DNA of 64,000 nt from JASJAR01 sp039198225 (GTDB taxonomy: Bacteria > Pseudomonadota > Alphaproteobacteria > Rhodobacterales > Rhodobacteraceae): the NCBI GenBank assembly GCA_039198225.1, contig JBCCTQ010000022.1, positions 1 to 64,000 on the forward strand. The letters run 5' to 3'. A model generated the notes under the pieces. That model was not told where the DNA came from. It was given only the letters and a program-made list of their open reading frames with translations, and ran no database searches. The position numbers and the translations under genes were made by a program. Below are positions 33,413 to 40,893 of this stretch, in pieces (within the stretch, counting starts at the first letter, position 1; each line of letters starts with the position of its first letter).

Positions 33413-34170
33413 ACAAACACGCGATCCTTGCGATCTATAAGTTCGAAATGGCCCGGTTTTTTCGGACCGTTTGGCAATCCATCGTCTCACCGGTTGTCTC
33501 TACGTCGCTATACTTTGTGGTGTTCGGCACGGCGATCGGCAGCCGGATTCAAGAGGTGGAGGGCACGCCCTATGGTGCCTTTATCGTGCCGGGGCTTGTG
33601 ATGCTAACTGTGCTGACGACCTCGGTGCAGAATGCCTCCTTCGGGATCTATTTTCCGAAGTTCATGGGCACGATTTACGAGCATCTATCGGCCCCGATCA
33701 GTTTTGCCGAGATTGTGATCGGCTTTGTCGGGGCGGCGGCAACGAAGAGCCTCCTCATCGGGACCGTTATCTTGGTGACAGCAACGTTTTTCGTGGAACT
33801 CCGGGTCGATCATCCCTTCGCGATGGTGGCATTTCTCGTCCTGACCTGCGTTTCATTCGGATTGCTGGGATTTATTATCGGCATCGTCTCGAACAGTTTC
33901 GAGCAACTCCAGCTTGTCCCGCTCCTCGTCATCACGCCCTTGGTCTTTCTCGGCGGCTCGTTTTACTCGGTGACGATGCTGCCCCCAGTTTGGCAAACGA
34001 TCACGCTCTTTAACCCGGTTCTTTATCTGATTTCGGGATTTCGGTGGTCGTTCTTTGGCTTGGCCGATGTGCCGGTGGTCACGTCGCTCTTGGCAATTGC
34101 GGCCTTTACCTTGGCCTGTATCGGGGTGATCGCATGGATCTTTCGTACCGGTTATCGGCTTAAGCCATGA
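33409..34170 (+). CDS. ABC-2 type exporter permease
   Basis: A 253-residue permease with six hydrophobic segments, of the YadH/NodJ type. The pattern PYGAFIVPGLVMLTVL and the SNSFEQLQLVPLLVITPLVFL segment, with LGGSFYS following, match the ABC-2 membrane domain. It starts within the ATPase stop. A 27-codon bridging frame starts at its own stop and leads into the S49 peptidase gene. Confidence 0.9.
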   Translation: MNKHAILAIYKFEMARFFRTVWQSIVSPVVSTSLYFVVFGTAIGSRIQEVEGTPYGAFIVPGLVMLTVLTTSVQNASFGIYFPKFMGTIYEHLSAPISFAEIVIGFVGAAATKSLLIGTVILVTATFFVELRVDHPFAMVAFLVLTCVSFGLLGFIIGIVSNSFEQLQLVPLLVITPLVFLGGSFYSVTMLPPVWQTITLFNPVLYLISGFRWSFFGLADVPVVTSLLAIAAFTLACIGVIAWIFRTGYRLKP

Positions 34171-34250
34171 TCGAGGATCCGGCCTGGGCCGAGGATGTGG
34201 CCCTCACGCCTTGCTCCGGCCCTGACCACCACCTAAATGGCCCTCCATGA
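34167..34250 (+). CDS. Bridging mini-ORF (27 codons) between ABC-2 permease and S49 peptidase
   Basis: ATG 34167 overlaps the permease stop (ATGA), and its TGA 34248-34250 overlaps the peptidase ATG (ATGA). The peptide reads MIEDPAWAEDVALTPC then SGPDHHLNGPP. Overlap at both ends suggests translational coupling from permease to peptidase; the peptide resembles no family I know. Confidence 0.35.
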   Translation: MIEDPAWAEDVALTPCSGPDHHLNGPP

Positions 34251-35047
34251 GGCAATTTATTCCTTTCCTGCCCCAGGACCCGTTCGTGGCAGTCGTTCGC
34301 CTCCAAGGCATCATCGCATCCGGTGGACGAGGCGCGGCCCTCAACGATCAATCGACGGCCCTCCTCCTTGAGAAAGCGTTCAACCGCGGAAAGCCAAAGG
34401 CCGTGGCCTTGGTGGTGAATTCGCCCGGGGGTTCTCCGGCGCAGTCTTCGCTCATCGGAGCACGGATCCGGCGCCTGGCCGAAGAGAAGAAAACAAAGGT
34501 TTATGCCTTTGTGGAAGACGTGGCCGCTTCGGGGGGGTATTGGCTTGCCACGGCAGCCGATGAGATCTGGGTCGATGAGAATTCGGTGGTGGGCTCCATC
34601 GGTGTCATCTCGTCGGGGTTCGGGTTCCACGAATTGATCGAACGCTACGGGATAGAGCGTCGGGTCCACACCGCCGGAAAGTCAAAATCCATGCTCGACC
34701 CGTTTCGACCGGAAAAAGAAGAAGACGTCGCCCGGCTGAAGGAGATCCAAGAGCAGATCCACCAGAGCTTTATCGGACACGTGAAGCGCCGCCGCGGCGA
34801 CAAGCTTCCCGAAGGCGAGGACCTCTTCACGGGAGAGGTCTGGGTGGGCGAGAAGGCCGTCGAAAAGGGTCTTGTCGACGGGGTTGGGCATATCGTGCCC
34901 AAGATGAAAGAGATCTTCGGCAAACGGATCCGCTTTTCGGTCTACCAACAGCGCCGCCCCTTCCTGTCGCGCCTCGGCGCCAGCCTCGTGGACGGTGCGG
35001 TCTCCGAAGTTGAGACCCGCGCCGAATATGCGCGCTTTGGGCTTTAG
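34247..35047 (+). CDS. S49-family peptidase (SppA/SohB-like)
   Basis: A 266-residue protease of the signal-peptide-peptidase A type. The catalytic Ser lies in VAASGGYW (near residue 99) and the catalytic Lys in AGKSKSMLDPF (near 147); VNSPGGSP forms the oxyanion region near 64. There is no obvious N-terminal membrane helix, unlike classical SppA, so it may be cytoplasmic or peripheral. The start lies in the stop of the bridging mini-ORF and lacks a strong ribosome site of its own, which fits coupling. Confidence 0.9.
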   Translation: MRQFIPFLPQDPFVAVVRLQGIIASGGRGAALNDQSTALLLEKAFNRGKPKAVALVVNSPGGSPAQSSLIGARIRRLAEEKKTKVYAFVEDVAASGGYWLATAADEIWVDENSVVGSIGVISSGFGFHELIERYGIERRVHTAGKSKSMLDPFRPEKEEDVARLKEIQEQIHQSFIGHVKRRRGDKLPEGEDLFTGEVWVGEKAVEKGLVDGVGHIVPKMKEIFGKRIRFSVYQQRRPFLSRLGASLVDGAVSEVETRAEYARFGL

Positions 35048-35058
35048 CCGGCCGCCCC

Positions 35059-35220
35059 GTGATCAAAATTGTCAGCCTCTTCCTCGTTGGGATGATGATC
35101 CTGGCGATCCTCGGGCGCCTTCGCGTCCCAGGTGCCAAACGGCTGCAAGCCGCCAAATGCAAAGGCTGCGGGCGATATAAGTTCGGCAAAGGCCCCTGCG
35201 CCTGCGGGCGGGACGGATAA
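35059..35220 (+). CDS. Small membrane protein with zinc-ribbon-like cysteines (53 residues)
   Basis: A GTG-started 53-residue frame at 35059 gives one N-terminal transmembrane helix (about residues 3-19), then a basic linker and four cysteines in the pattern C34-x2-C37-x9-C47-x-C49 (KCKGCGRYKFGKGPCACG). Its TAA overlaps the ATG of the next gene (TAATG). Such clear domain order in so short a frame supports a real gene. A metal site held at the membrane is the likely feature; function unknown. It sits 11 bases after the S49 peptidase and could be a partner of it. Confidence 0.75.
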   Translation: MIKIVSLFLVGMMILAILGRLRVPGAKRLQAAKCKGCGRYKFGKGPCACGRDG

Positions 35221-36176
35221 TGGAATTCGTCTTCGCTGCCCTCGGTCTCGTCATCCTCCTTCTGGCGGGGGATGCGTTGGTCCGAGGGGCGGTGAACATG
35301 TCGCTCCGCCTCGGGGTGCCGGCCTTGATCGTCAGCCTCACGATCGTATCCTTCGGCACATCCGCACCTGAACTTCTGATCGCGATCTCGGCCATCGAAG
35401 ACAATGCGCCAGGCCTCGCCCTCGGTAACGTTGTTGGCTCGAATACCGCAAATATACTCCTCGTCCTCGGCATGCCGGCCCTGATCGCGGGGCTCCATAC
35501 GGGCGAATGCGACACGCGGAAAAGCTATGTAACGATGCTCGCCGCGTCCGTCCTCTTTATCGTCATCTGCTTCATGGGACCAATCACCTGGGTCGACGGT
35601 TTGATCCTTTTGGCTGCCCTCACCCTGGTGCTGAGCTCCCAGGCCATGGCGGCTTTGAACCACAGGAAAGCCGGTGACGAAGAGGAAGAAGAACTCGAAG
35701 GCGTTGATCCGTCGATGCCCTGGTGGAAGATCGGCGTGTTCTTGATCCTTGGGCTTATCGGCCTGCCCCTCGGCGCCGACATGCTTGTCGACGCTTCTGT
35801 GGAGATCGCGAGGGATTTTGGCGTGAGCGAGACGGTCATCGGCCTCACGCTCGTGGCCATTGGCACGTCGCTTCCCGAGCTTGCCACCACCGTGATGGCT
35901 GCGATCCGAAACCAGGCGGATGTGGCCTTGGGCAATGTGATCGGGTCGAACATGTTCAACCTTCTCGGAATCATCGGGGTGGCGGCGCTGTTTGGCAAAA
36001 TCCCGGTTGAGCGGCAATTTCTTGAGTTCGACCTTTGGGTGATGCTTGGCGCTTCCCTCATCATCGCGCCGTTTGTCTTTTCCGATACGCTCTCGATGAC
36101 CAAGCGATGGGGCATCCTTCTGGTGGCCGCCTACGGGGCCTACCTTTGGATCGTGGTTCATCCGGGGATGACGTGA
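35220..36176 (+). CDS. Ca2+/Na+ (cation/proton) antiporter, CaCA family (YrbG type)
   Basis: A 318-residue membrane protein with ten helices in two inverted halves. The two alpha repeats carry the ion-binding motifs GTSAPELLIAI with GNVVGSNTANILL (near residue 42) and GTSLPELATTV with GNVIGSNMFNLLG (near 218). The halves are separated by an acidic loop, DEEEEELEGVD (near 157-167). Start overlaps the upstream small gene (TAATG) and the stop overlaps the following SDR (TGATG). Confidence 0.93.
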   Translation: MEFVFAALGLVILLLAGDALVRGAVNMSLRLGVPALIVSLTIVSFGTSAPELLIAISAIEDNAPGLALGNVVGSNTANILLVLGMPALIAGLHTGECDTRKSYVTMLAASVLFIVICFMGPITWVDGLILLAALTLVLSSQAMAALNHRKAGDEEEEELEGVDPSMPWWKIGVFLILGLIGLPLGADMLVDASVEIARDFGVSETVIGLTLVAIGTSLPELATTVMAAIRNQADVALGNVIGSNMFNLLGIIGVAALFGKIPVERQFLEFDLWVMLGASLIIAPFVFSDTLSMTKRWGILLVAAYGAYLWIVVHPGMT

Positions 36177-36961
36177 TGGAAGTCAAACGCGCCCTCGTGA
36201 CCGGTGGGGCCAAGCGGCTTGGACGCGCCATGGCGCTCTATCTCGGCGATCGCGGTTTTGACGTGGCGGTCCATTACAATGGATCCGAGGGCGATGCGGC
36301 CGAGGTTGTTGCGGCCCTAGACGCCAAAGGCGTGTCAGGCGTGGCCATCGGCGCCAACCTTCTCGACGAAGAGGAAACCGCGGCACTTGGGCCCCGGGCG
36401 GCCGAAGCGTTAGGCGGGCCGATTTCGCTCCTTATCAATAACGCCTCGATCTTCGAGCCCGATGACATCGCAACGGCGACCCGAGAAAGCTGGGACCGGG
36501 CCATGGGCTCGAACCTTCGGGCACCTTTCTTGCTGACACAGTTTTTGGCCGGCCAAGCGCCGAAGCCTTCGACGGACGCCAATGGCGAACCCCAGGCCGA
36601 AGCGCTCATCGTCAATATGATCGACCAGCGCGTGCGGAAACTTACCCCTGATTTCTTCAGCTATACGATCGCTAAGATGGGGCTCTGGGCGTTCACCCGC
36701 ACCTCCGCCCAGGCCTTGGGCGGGCGGGTGCGTGTTAACGGGATTGGACCCGGCCCCACGATGCAGGGTGCGCGCCAATCGCCCGAGCACTTCGCCAATC
36801 AGCGTCAAGCGAGTGTCACCGGCCGGGGCGCCAACCCAGAAGATATAACCCATGCGCTCGGCTATTTTCTCGACGCCCATGCTGTGACCGGTCAGCTCAT
36901 TTGCGTCGATGGTGGCCAGCATCTCGGTTGGGAGACCCCCGATGTGCTCGGGCCCGAGTGA
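36176..36961 (+). CDS. Short-chain dehydrogenase, pteridine reductase/FolM-like
   Basis: A 261-residue SDR. The cofactor motif is TGGAKRLGRA with Arg in place of the usual Gly-Ile-Gly, as in pteridine reductases and FolM dihydromonapterin reductases, which prefer NADPH. NNAS replaces NNAG near residue 87, and the catalytic Tyr/Lys lie in YTIAK near 162. Likely reduces dihydropterins or related compounds. It lies just upstream of uvrC after a 277-base gap. Confidence 0.82.
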   Translation: MEVKRALVTGGAKRLGRAMALYLGDRGFDVAVHYNGSEGDAAEVVAALDAKGVSGVAIGANLLDEEETAALGPRAAEALGGPISLLINNASIFEPDDIATATRESWDRAMGSNLRAPFLLTQFLAGQAPKPSTDANGEPQAEALIVNMIDQRVRKLTPDFFSYTIAKMGLWAFTRTSAQALGGRVRVNGIGPGPTMQGARQSPEHFANQRQASVTGRGANPEDITHALGYFLDAHAVTGQLICVDGGQHLGWETPDVLGPE

Positions 36962-37158
36962 TCCGGCACTTGTGCACCGGTCCGTCCCAGCCGAAAATTC
37001 TGTTACAATATAACTGCCATCGGCGGAAATTCGTGCGGTAGATGCTAATTTCGCAACAAATTTCAGACCTTTGCGGTGCCGCCTATTTTTTAGGCACCAC
37101 AAAGAAATCGCTCAAAATAAACGGGAAAACCCAGCCATACCGTCGTTTGCCCCAAGGC

Positions 37159-37167
37159 TTATCCACA
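37159..37167 (+). promoter_or_regulatory. Perfect DnaA box TTATCCACA upstream of uvrC
   Basis: The exact consensus 9-mer occurs 72 bases before the uvrC start, in the 277-base gap after the SDR gene; the gap is locally AT-richer (36990-37110). A small hairpin (GGTGCC/GGCACC, 37075-37098) lies upstream. A single box suggests DnaA control of uvrC or chance; an origin would normally show several. Confidence 0.5.
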
Positions 37168-37238
37168 GGATTCGTGGACAGCTTCCAACTTGTTTCCGGG
37201 GTGAATTCTTGGCAGCGCGTGCATAGAATCAAAGGTTA

Positions 37239-39095
37239 ATGGACGAGCCCGAAATCCCCACCGGATCTCACCGGATCCAGGCATATCTCAAAGACCTTGG
37301 CGGCGCGCCTGGGGTCTACCGCATGCTCGATGAACGGGGGGCAGTGCTTTATGTGGGCAAGGCGCGGAACCTCCGCGCGCGGGTGTCGTCCTATGGGCGG
37401 CCCACGGGGCATTCGCCGCGCATCGCGCGGATGATCTCTGAAACCGCCTCGATGATGTTTCTGACCACCAAAACCGAGACCGAGGCGCTCCTTCTTGAGC
37501 AAAACCTGATCAAGCAGCTCAAGCCCAAATACAACGTTCTTCTCAGGGACGATAAGTCGTTCCCCTACATCTTCATCTCGACCGAGCATGACTTCCCTCG
37601 GCTCGAAAAACATCGCGGCGCGAAGAACCGCAAAGGGCGCTACTACGGGCCCTTTGCCAGCGCAGGCGCGGTGAACCGCACGCTCAACACCCTTCAAAAG
37701 GTGTTTCTTTTGCGAAGCTGTTCGGACCGGGAAGTCGAGGCGGGCAACAGGCCTTGCCTCAACTACCACCTAAAGCGCTGTTCGGGGCCTTGCGGGGGGA
37801 AGATCAGCAAAGAGGACTACGCCAAACTCGTCAAAGCGGCCGACGATTTCCTCAAGGGCCGCTCGACCGAAGCCCAAGAAGCGCTCGCGCGCGAGATGGA
37901 GACAGCTTCTCAAGCGCTCGAATTCGAACGCGCCGCCGGCCTCCGTGACCGGATCCGGGCGCTGACCCAGGTGCAAACAAGCCAGGGCATCAATCCCCAA
38001 GGGGTGAAGGAGGCGGATGTCATTGCGCTCCATTTGGATGGCGGGCAGGCCTGCGTTCAGGTGTTTTTCATCCGCGCCAATCAGAATTGGGGCAACCGTG
38101 ATTACTACCCTCGGGTTGGCCGCGACGTGGCCCCGGCCGAAGTGATGCAGGCCTTTCTCGGCCAGTTTTACGACGGGAAGGACCCGCCGCGGCAGATCCT
38201 TCTGTCGGACGGGGTGGAAGACCCGGATCTTTTGGCCGAAGCGCTGGCCTCGAAGGCCGGTCGGAAGGTCGAAATCCTGGTGCCCCAGCGCGGCGAGAAG
38301 GCTGAACTCGTGTCCGGAGCGTTGCGGAATGCCCGGGAAAGCCTGTCTCGAAAATTGTCGGAGAGCGCGACCCAGGCAAAGCTCCTTCGGGGGCTTGCCG
38401 AGGCCTTCGATCTCAGCACTCCGCCCGGGCGGATCGAGATCTACGACAATTCCCATATCCAGGGCGCCCATGCGGTGGGGGCGATGGTGGTCGCCGGACC
38501 CCAGGGCTTCGACAAAGGCCAATACCGCAAATTCAACATCAAATCCGACGATCTGACCCCAGGCGACGATTTCGGGATGATGAAGGAAGTGCTGTCCCGT
38601 CGGTTCAAACGGATCCTGAAGGAGGACCCTGACCGGTCGGGGGGGACTTGGCCGGATCTCTTGCTGATCGATGGTGGGGCCGGTCAGATCTCGGCCGTCC
38701 ACGGGATCATGGTCGAACACGGGGTCGAGGACATTCCCCTCGTCGGGGTGGCCAAGGGGGTCGACCGGGATGCGGGCAAAGAGGAGTTTTACCGGATGGG
38801 CGCGCGGCCATTCGCGTTGGCGCGGGGGGACCCGGTCTTGTACTTTGTCCAACGTATGCGAGACGAGGCGCACCGGTTTGCCATCGGCGCCCACCGGGCA
38901 AAACGATCAAAAGCCGTGGGGGCGACGCCGCTCGACGATGTGCCGGGCGTGGGGGCGACGCGAAAGCGGGCGCTCTTGACCCATTTCGGCTCTGCCAAAG
39001 CTGTGTCCCGGGCCAATCTGCAAGACCTAAAGGCCGTCGATGGCATCTCGGATGCGTTGGCGGAGACGATCTATGGGTACTTTCACGAAAGCTAG
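37239..39095 (+). CDS. uvrC: Excinuclease ABC subunit C
   Basis: A 618-residue nucleotide-excision repair nuclease. Domains in order: GIY-YIG-type nuclease (GVYRML, then VLYVGKARNLRARV, about 24-105), a cysteine-containing linker (CLNYHLKRCSGPC, about 172-184), the UVR motif (about 200-235), the EndoV-like domain (RIEIYDNSHIQG, then LLIDGGAGQ, about 395-550) and paired helix-hairpin-helix motifs at the end (VPGVGATRKRALL, about 565-618). Full length, no damage visible. The order uvrC-pgsA-moaD-moaE is typical for Rhodobacterales. A DnaA box lies in the upstream gap. Confidence 0.96.
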   Translation: MDEPEIPTGSHRIQAYLKDLGGAPGVYRMLDERGAVLYVGKARNLRARVSSYGRPTGHSPRIARMISETASMMFLTTKTETEALLLEQNLIKQLKPKYNVLLRDDKSFPYIFISTEHDFPRLEKHRGAKNRKGRYYGPFASAGAVNRTLNTLQKVFLLRSCSDREVEAGNRPCLNYHLKRCSGPCGGKISKEDYAKLVKAADDFLKGRSTEAQEALAREMETASQALEFERAAGLRDRIRALTQVQTSQGINPQGVKEADVIALHLDGGQACVQVFFIRANQNWGNRDYYPRVGRDVAPAEVMQAFLGQFYDGKDPPRQILLSDGVEDPDLLAEALASKAGRKVEILVPQRGEKAELVSGALRNARESLSRKLSESATQAKLLRGLAEAFDLSTPPGRIEIYDNSHIQGAHAVGAMVVAGPQGFDKGQYRKFNIKSDDLTPGDDFGMMKEVLSRRFKRILKEDPDRSGGTWPDLLLIDGGAGQISAVHGIMVEHGVEDIPLVGVAKGVDRDAGKEEFYRMGARPFALARGDPVLYFVQRMRDEAHRFAIGAHRAKRSKAVGATPLDDVPGVGATRKRALLTHFGSAKAVSRANLQDLKAVDGISDALAETIYGYFHES

Positions 39096-39132
39096 GTCGC
39101 GGCACCGTAGCTTGAGCCGGGCGAGGGCTTTG

Positions 39133-39162
39133 CGCTGGGCTGAACGCTCAGTTGTCCCAGCG
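39133..39162 (+). terminator. Hairpin between uvrC and pgsA
   Basis: CGCTGGG (39133-39139) pairs with CCCAGCG (39156-39162), with an inner CTGA/TCAG stem, separated by a bulge. No T run follows, so it is a weak terminator or an mRNA-processing structure in the 112-base gap. Confidence 0.4.
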
Positions 39163-39207
39163 TCCCCAACCCTTTCCGCCCAACCCCAGAAGCGCTAGAC
39201 CCAACCC

Positions 39208-39870
39208 ATGGCGTTCAACCTGCCCAATATCCTAACGATCCTGAGGCTCCTCGCCGCGCCCGGCGTGGCCGTGGCGTTTCTCTACTTCAACCGGCCTTGG
39301 GCCGATTGGTTCGCGCTCTGTCTTTTCGTCCTTGCCGCCGCCACCGACTATTTCGACGGCGCAATCGCCCGGGCCTGGAAGCAAGAAAGCCGCTTTGGCG
39401 CCATGCTCGACCCGATCGCCGATAAGGCCATGGTGGTGATCGCGCTCCTTGTGATCACAGGCTATGCGGGCATGAACCCCTGGATCCTCCTGCCTGCCAC
39501 GCTGATCATTTTCCGCGAGGTTTTTGTGTCCGGCCTCCGGGAATTCCTCGGCTCCGATGCCGGGAGCCTCAAGGTCACCATCCTGGCAAAGTGGAAAACC
39601 ACCGCCCAGATGATTGCCATCGCGGTTCTCTTCTCGACCGGGGCCTTTGAGCACTATTTCGGGATGCAGAGCTTTGGGATGGACCGCGAAATGATCGCTG
39701 GGATCCTGTCCGGCGAGATCCCTGACGAATTAGGGCTGATCTGGAAGTACCAGGGCATGATTTGGAGTTGGTGGATCGGTGTGGTCCTCCTTTGGCTTGC
39801 GGCTCTTCTGACCCTACTGACGGGGATCGACTACTTTCGGAAATCCGTGCCCTATCTGAGGGACGCCTAG
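39208..39870 (+). CDS. pgsA: CDP-diacylglycerol-glycerol-3-phosphate 3-phosphatidyltransferase
   Basis: A 220-residue membrane enzyme of phosphatidylglycerol synthesis. The CDP-alcohol phosphotransferase motif D-x2-D-G-x2-A-R-x8-G-x3-D-x3-D is complete (from DYFDGAIAR near residue 47 to LDPIADK). Starts with FNLPNILTILRLLAAP, typical of PgsA. A hydrophilic loop of about 30 residues interrupts the C-terminal helices. It is two bases upstream of moaD. Confidence 0.94.
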   Translation: MAFNLPNILTILRLLAAPGVAVAFLYFNRPWADWFALCLFVLAAATDYFDGAIARAWKQESRFGAMLDPIADKAMVVIALLVITGYAGMNPWILLPATLIIFREVFVSGLREFLGSDAGSLKVTILAKWKTTAQMIAIAVLFSTGAFEHYFGMQSFGMDREMIAGILSGEIPDELGLIWKYQGMIWSWWIGVVLLWLAALLTLLTGIDYFRKSVPYLRDA

Positions 39871-39872
39871 CG

Positions 39873-40121
39873 ATGGTCGACGTGGTCTACTTCGCCTGGC
39901 TCCGTGAGCGGATCGGGACCGGCCGGGAAGCGGTCGAGACAGAAGCGCGAGACGTGGCGGGCCTTGTCGAAGAGCTCAAATCTCGAAGCGAAGGCCATGC
40001 CTACGCGCTCGAAGATCTTGGTACTGTTCGGGTCGCGCTCGACCAGGAACTCGCCGAGTTCGATGCCCCGCTCGACGGGGTTCGGGAGGTCGCCTTCTTC
40101 CCGCCGATGACCGGGGGCTGA
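39873..40121 (+). CDS. moaD: Molybdopterin synthase small subunit
   Basis: An 82-residue ubiquitin-fold sulphur carrier ending in the obligatory Gly-Gly (FFPPMTGG), which is thiocarboxylated and donates sulphur to precursor Z. ATG 39873 is two bases after the pgsA stop. Paired with moaE, which starts one base after its stop. Confidence 0.93.
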   Translation: MVDVVYFAWLRERIGTGREAVETEARDVAGLVEELKSRSEGHAYALEDLGTVRVALDQELAEFDAPLDGVREVAFFPPMTGG

Positions 40122-40122
40122 G

Positions 40123-40560
40123 GTGGAGATCCGGGTGACGCCAGAGGCCTTCGAGCCGGGCGCGGTTCTGACACGGTTTTCGGCTGGGCTTTCGGGGGCA
40201 GGGGCCGTGGTGAGTTTTTCCGGAGTGGTCCGGCCTGATGACGGGCTCACCGCCCTTGAGATCGAGCACTACCCGGCGATGACCGAAGCGGCGATCCGCA
40301 AACACGCCGATGACGCCATGGCGCGCTTTAAGCTTTTGGATGTTTTGGTCATCCACCGGCATGGGCGTCTTTACCCCGGCGATACCATCATGATGGTCGC
40401 TGCAGCCGCCGCCCATCGCCGGGCGGCTTTTGATGCGGCGGATTTCCTGATGGATTATCTCAAGTCCCGCGCCCCCTTTTGGAAGAAAGAAATCTCAGCA
40501 ACGGGGGAGATTTGGGTTGTTGCGAAGGACGAGGACGAGGCCGCGCTCAGGCGCTGGTAG
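40123..40560 (+). CDS. moaE: Molybdopterin synthase catalytic subunit
   Basis: A 145-residue protein with the MoaE marks FSGVVRPDDG near residue 32, LEIEHYPAM near 43, IHRHGRLYPGD and APFWKKE near 117 (catalytic Lys). GTG start at 40123. Forms the heterotetramer with MoaD that makes molybdopterin. The end lies three bases from a converging gene. Confidence 0.93.
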   Translation: MEIRVTPEAFEPGAVLTRFSAGLSGAGAVVSFSGVVRPDDGLTALEIEHYPAMTEAAIRKHADDAMARFKLLDVLVIHRHGRLYPGDTIMMVAAAAAHRRAAFDAADFLMDYLKSRAPFWKKEISATGEIWVVAKDEDEAALRRW

Positions 40561-40563
40561 GCC

Positions 40564-40893
40564 TCACATGCTCTGGTTCACGCGCTCGACGTAGGCACGA
40601 AGTTCTTCGGCCTCGCGCCTCGCATCGCGAAGGCCTTCCATCGCCGCTTTGAGTTCGGCTTCGGTCTGGTGGAGCTGGTTTGTCAGCTCCGCTTCCCGCT
40701 GCTCTTGATAGAGGATCGCCTGGTCGCGGGTTTCTTCGGCATCGTGGAGCGATTGGGCCATCTTGTCGAGTTCGTCCATTTCCGAACGGGTGACCCGGGT
40801 GAGGCGGGACACAAGCCAATGGGCGAACCAACCAAGGAGGAAGGCCACGAATAGGATCGCCGCCGTGGTGACAATGAATTCGGCGCGATTCAT
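40564..40893 (-). CDS. Small membrane-anchored coiled-coil protein
   Basis: A 109-residue protein with one N-terminal helix (about residues 7-30) followed by a heptad-like coiled coil rich in Glu, Gln and Arg (about 38-105). Its ATG overlaps the stop of the OmpA-domain gene (ATGA), so the two are made together and may interact at the envelope. I do not recognise a named family. Confidence 0.7.
   Translation of the reverse strand: MNRAEFIVTTAAILFVAFLLGWFAHWLVSRLTRVTRSEMDELDKMAQSLHDAEETRDQAILYQEQREAELTNQLHQTEAELKAAMEGLRDARREAEELRAYVERVNQSM

Noticed and set aside
36962..37238. Possible chromosomal replication origin at the DnaA box
   Set aside because: Only one exact box is visible and no cluster of boxes or neighbouring origin genes; kept only as a regulatory site.
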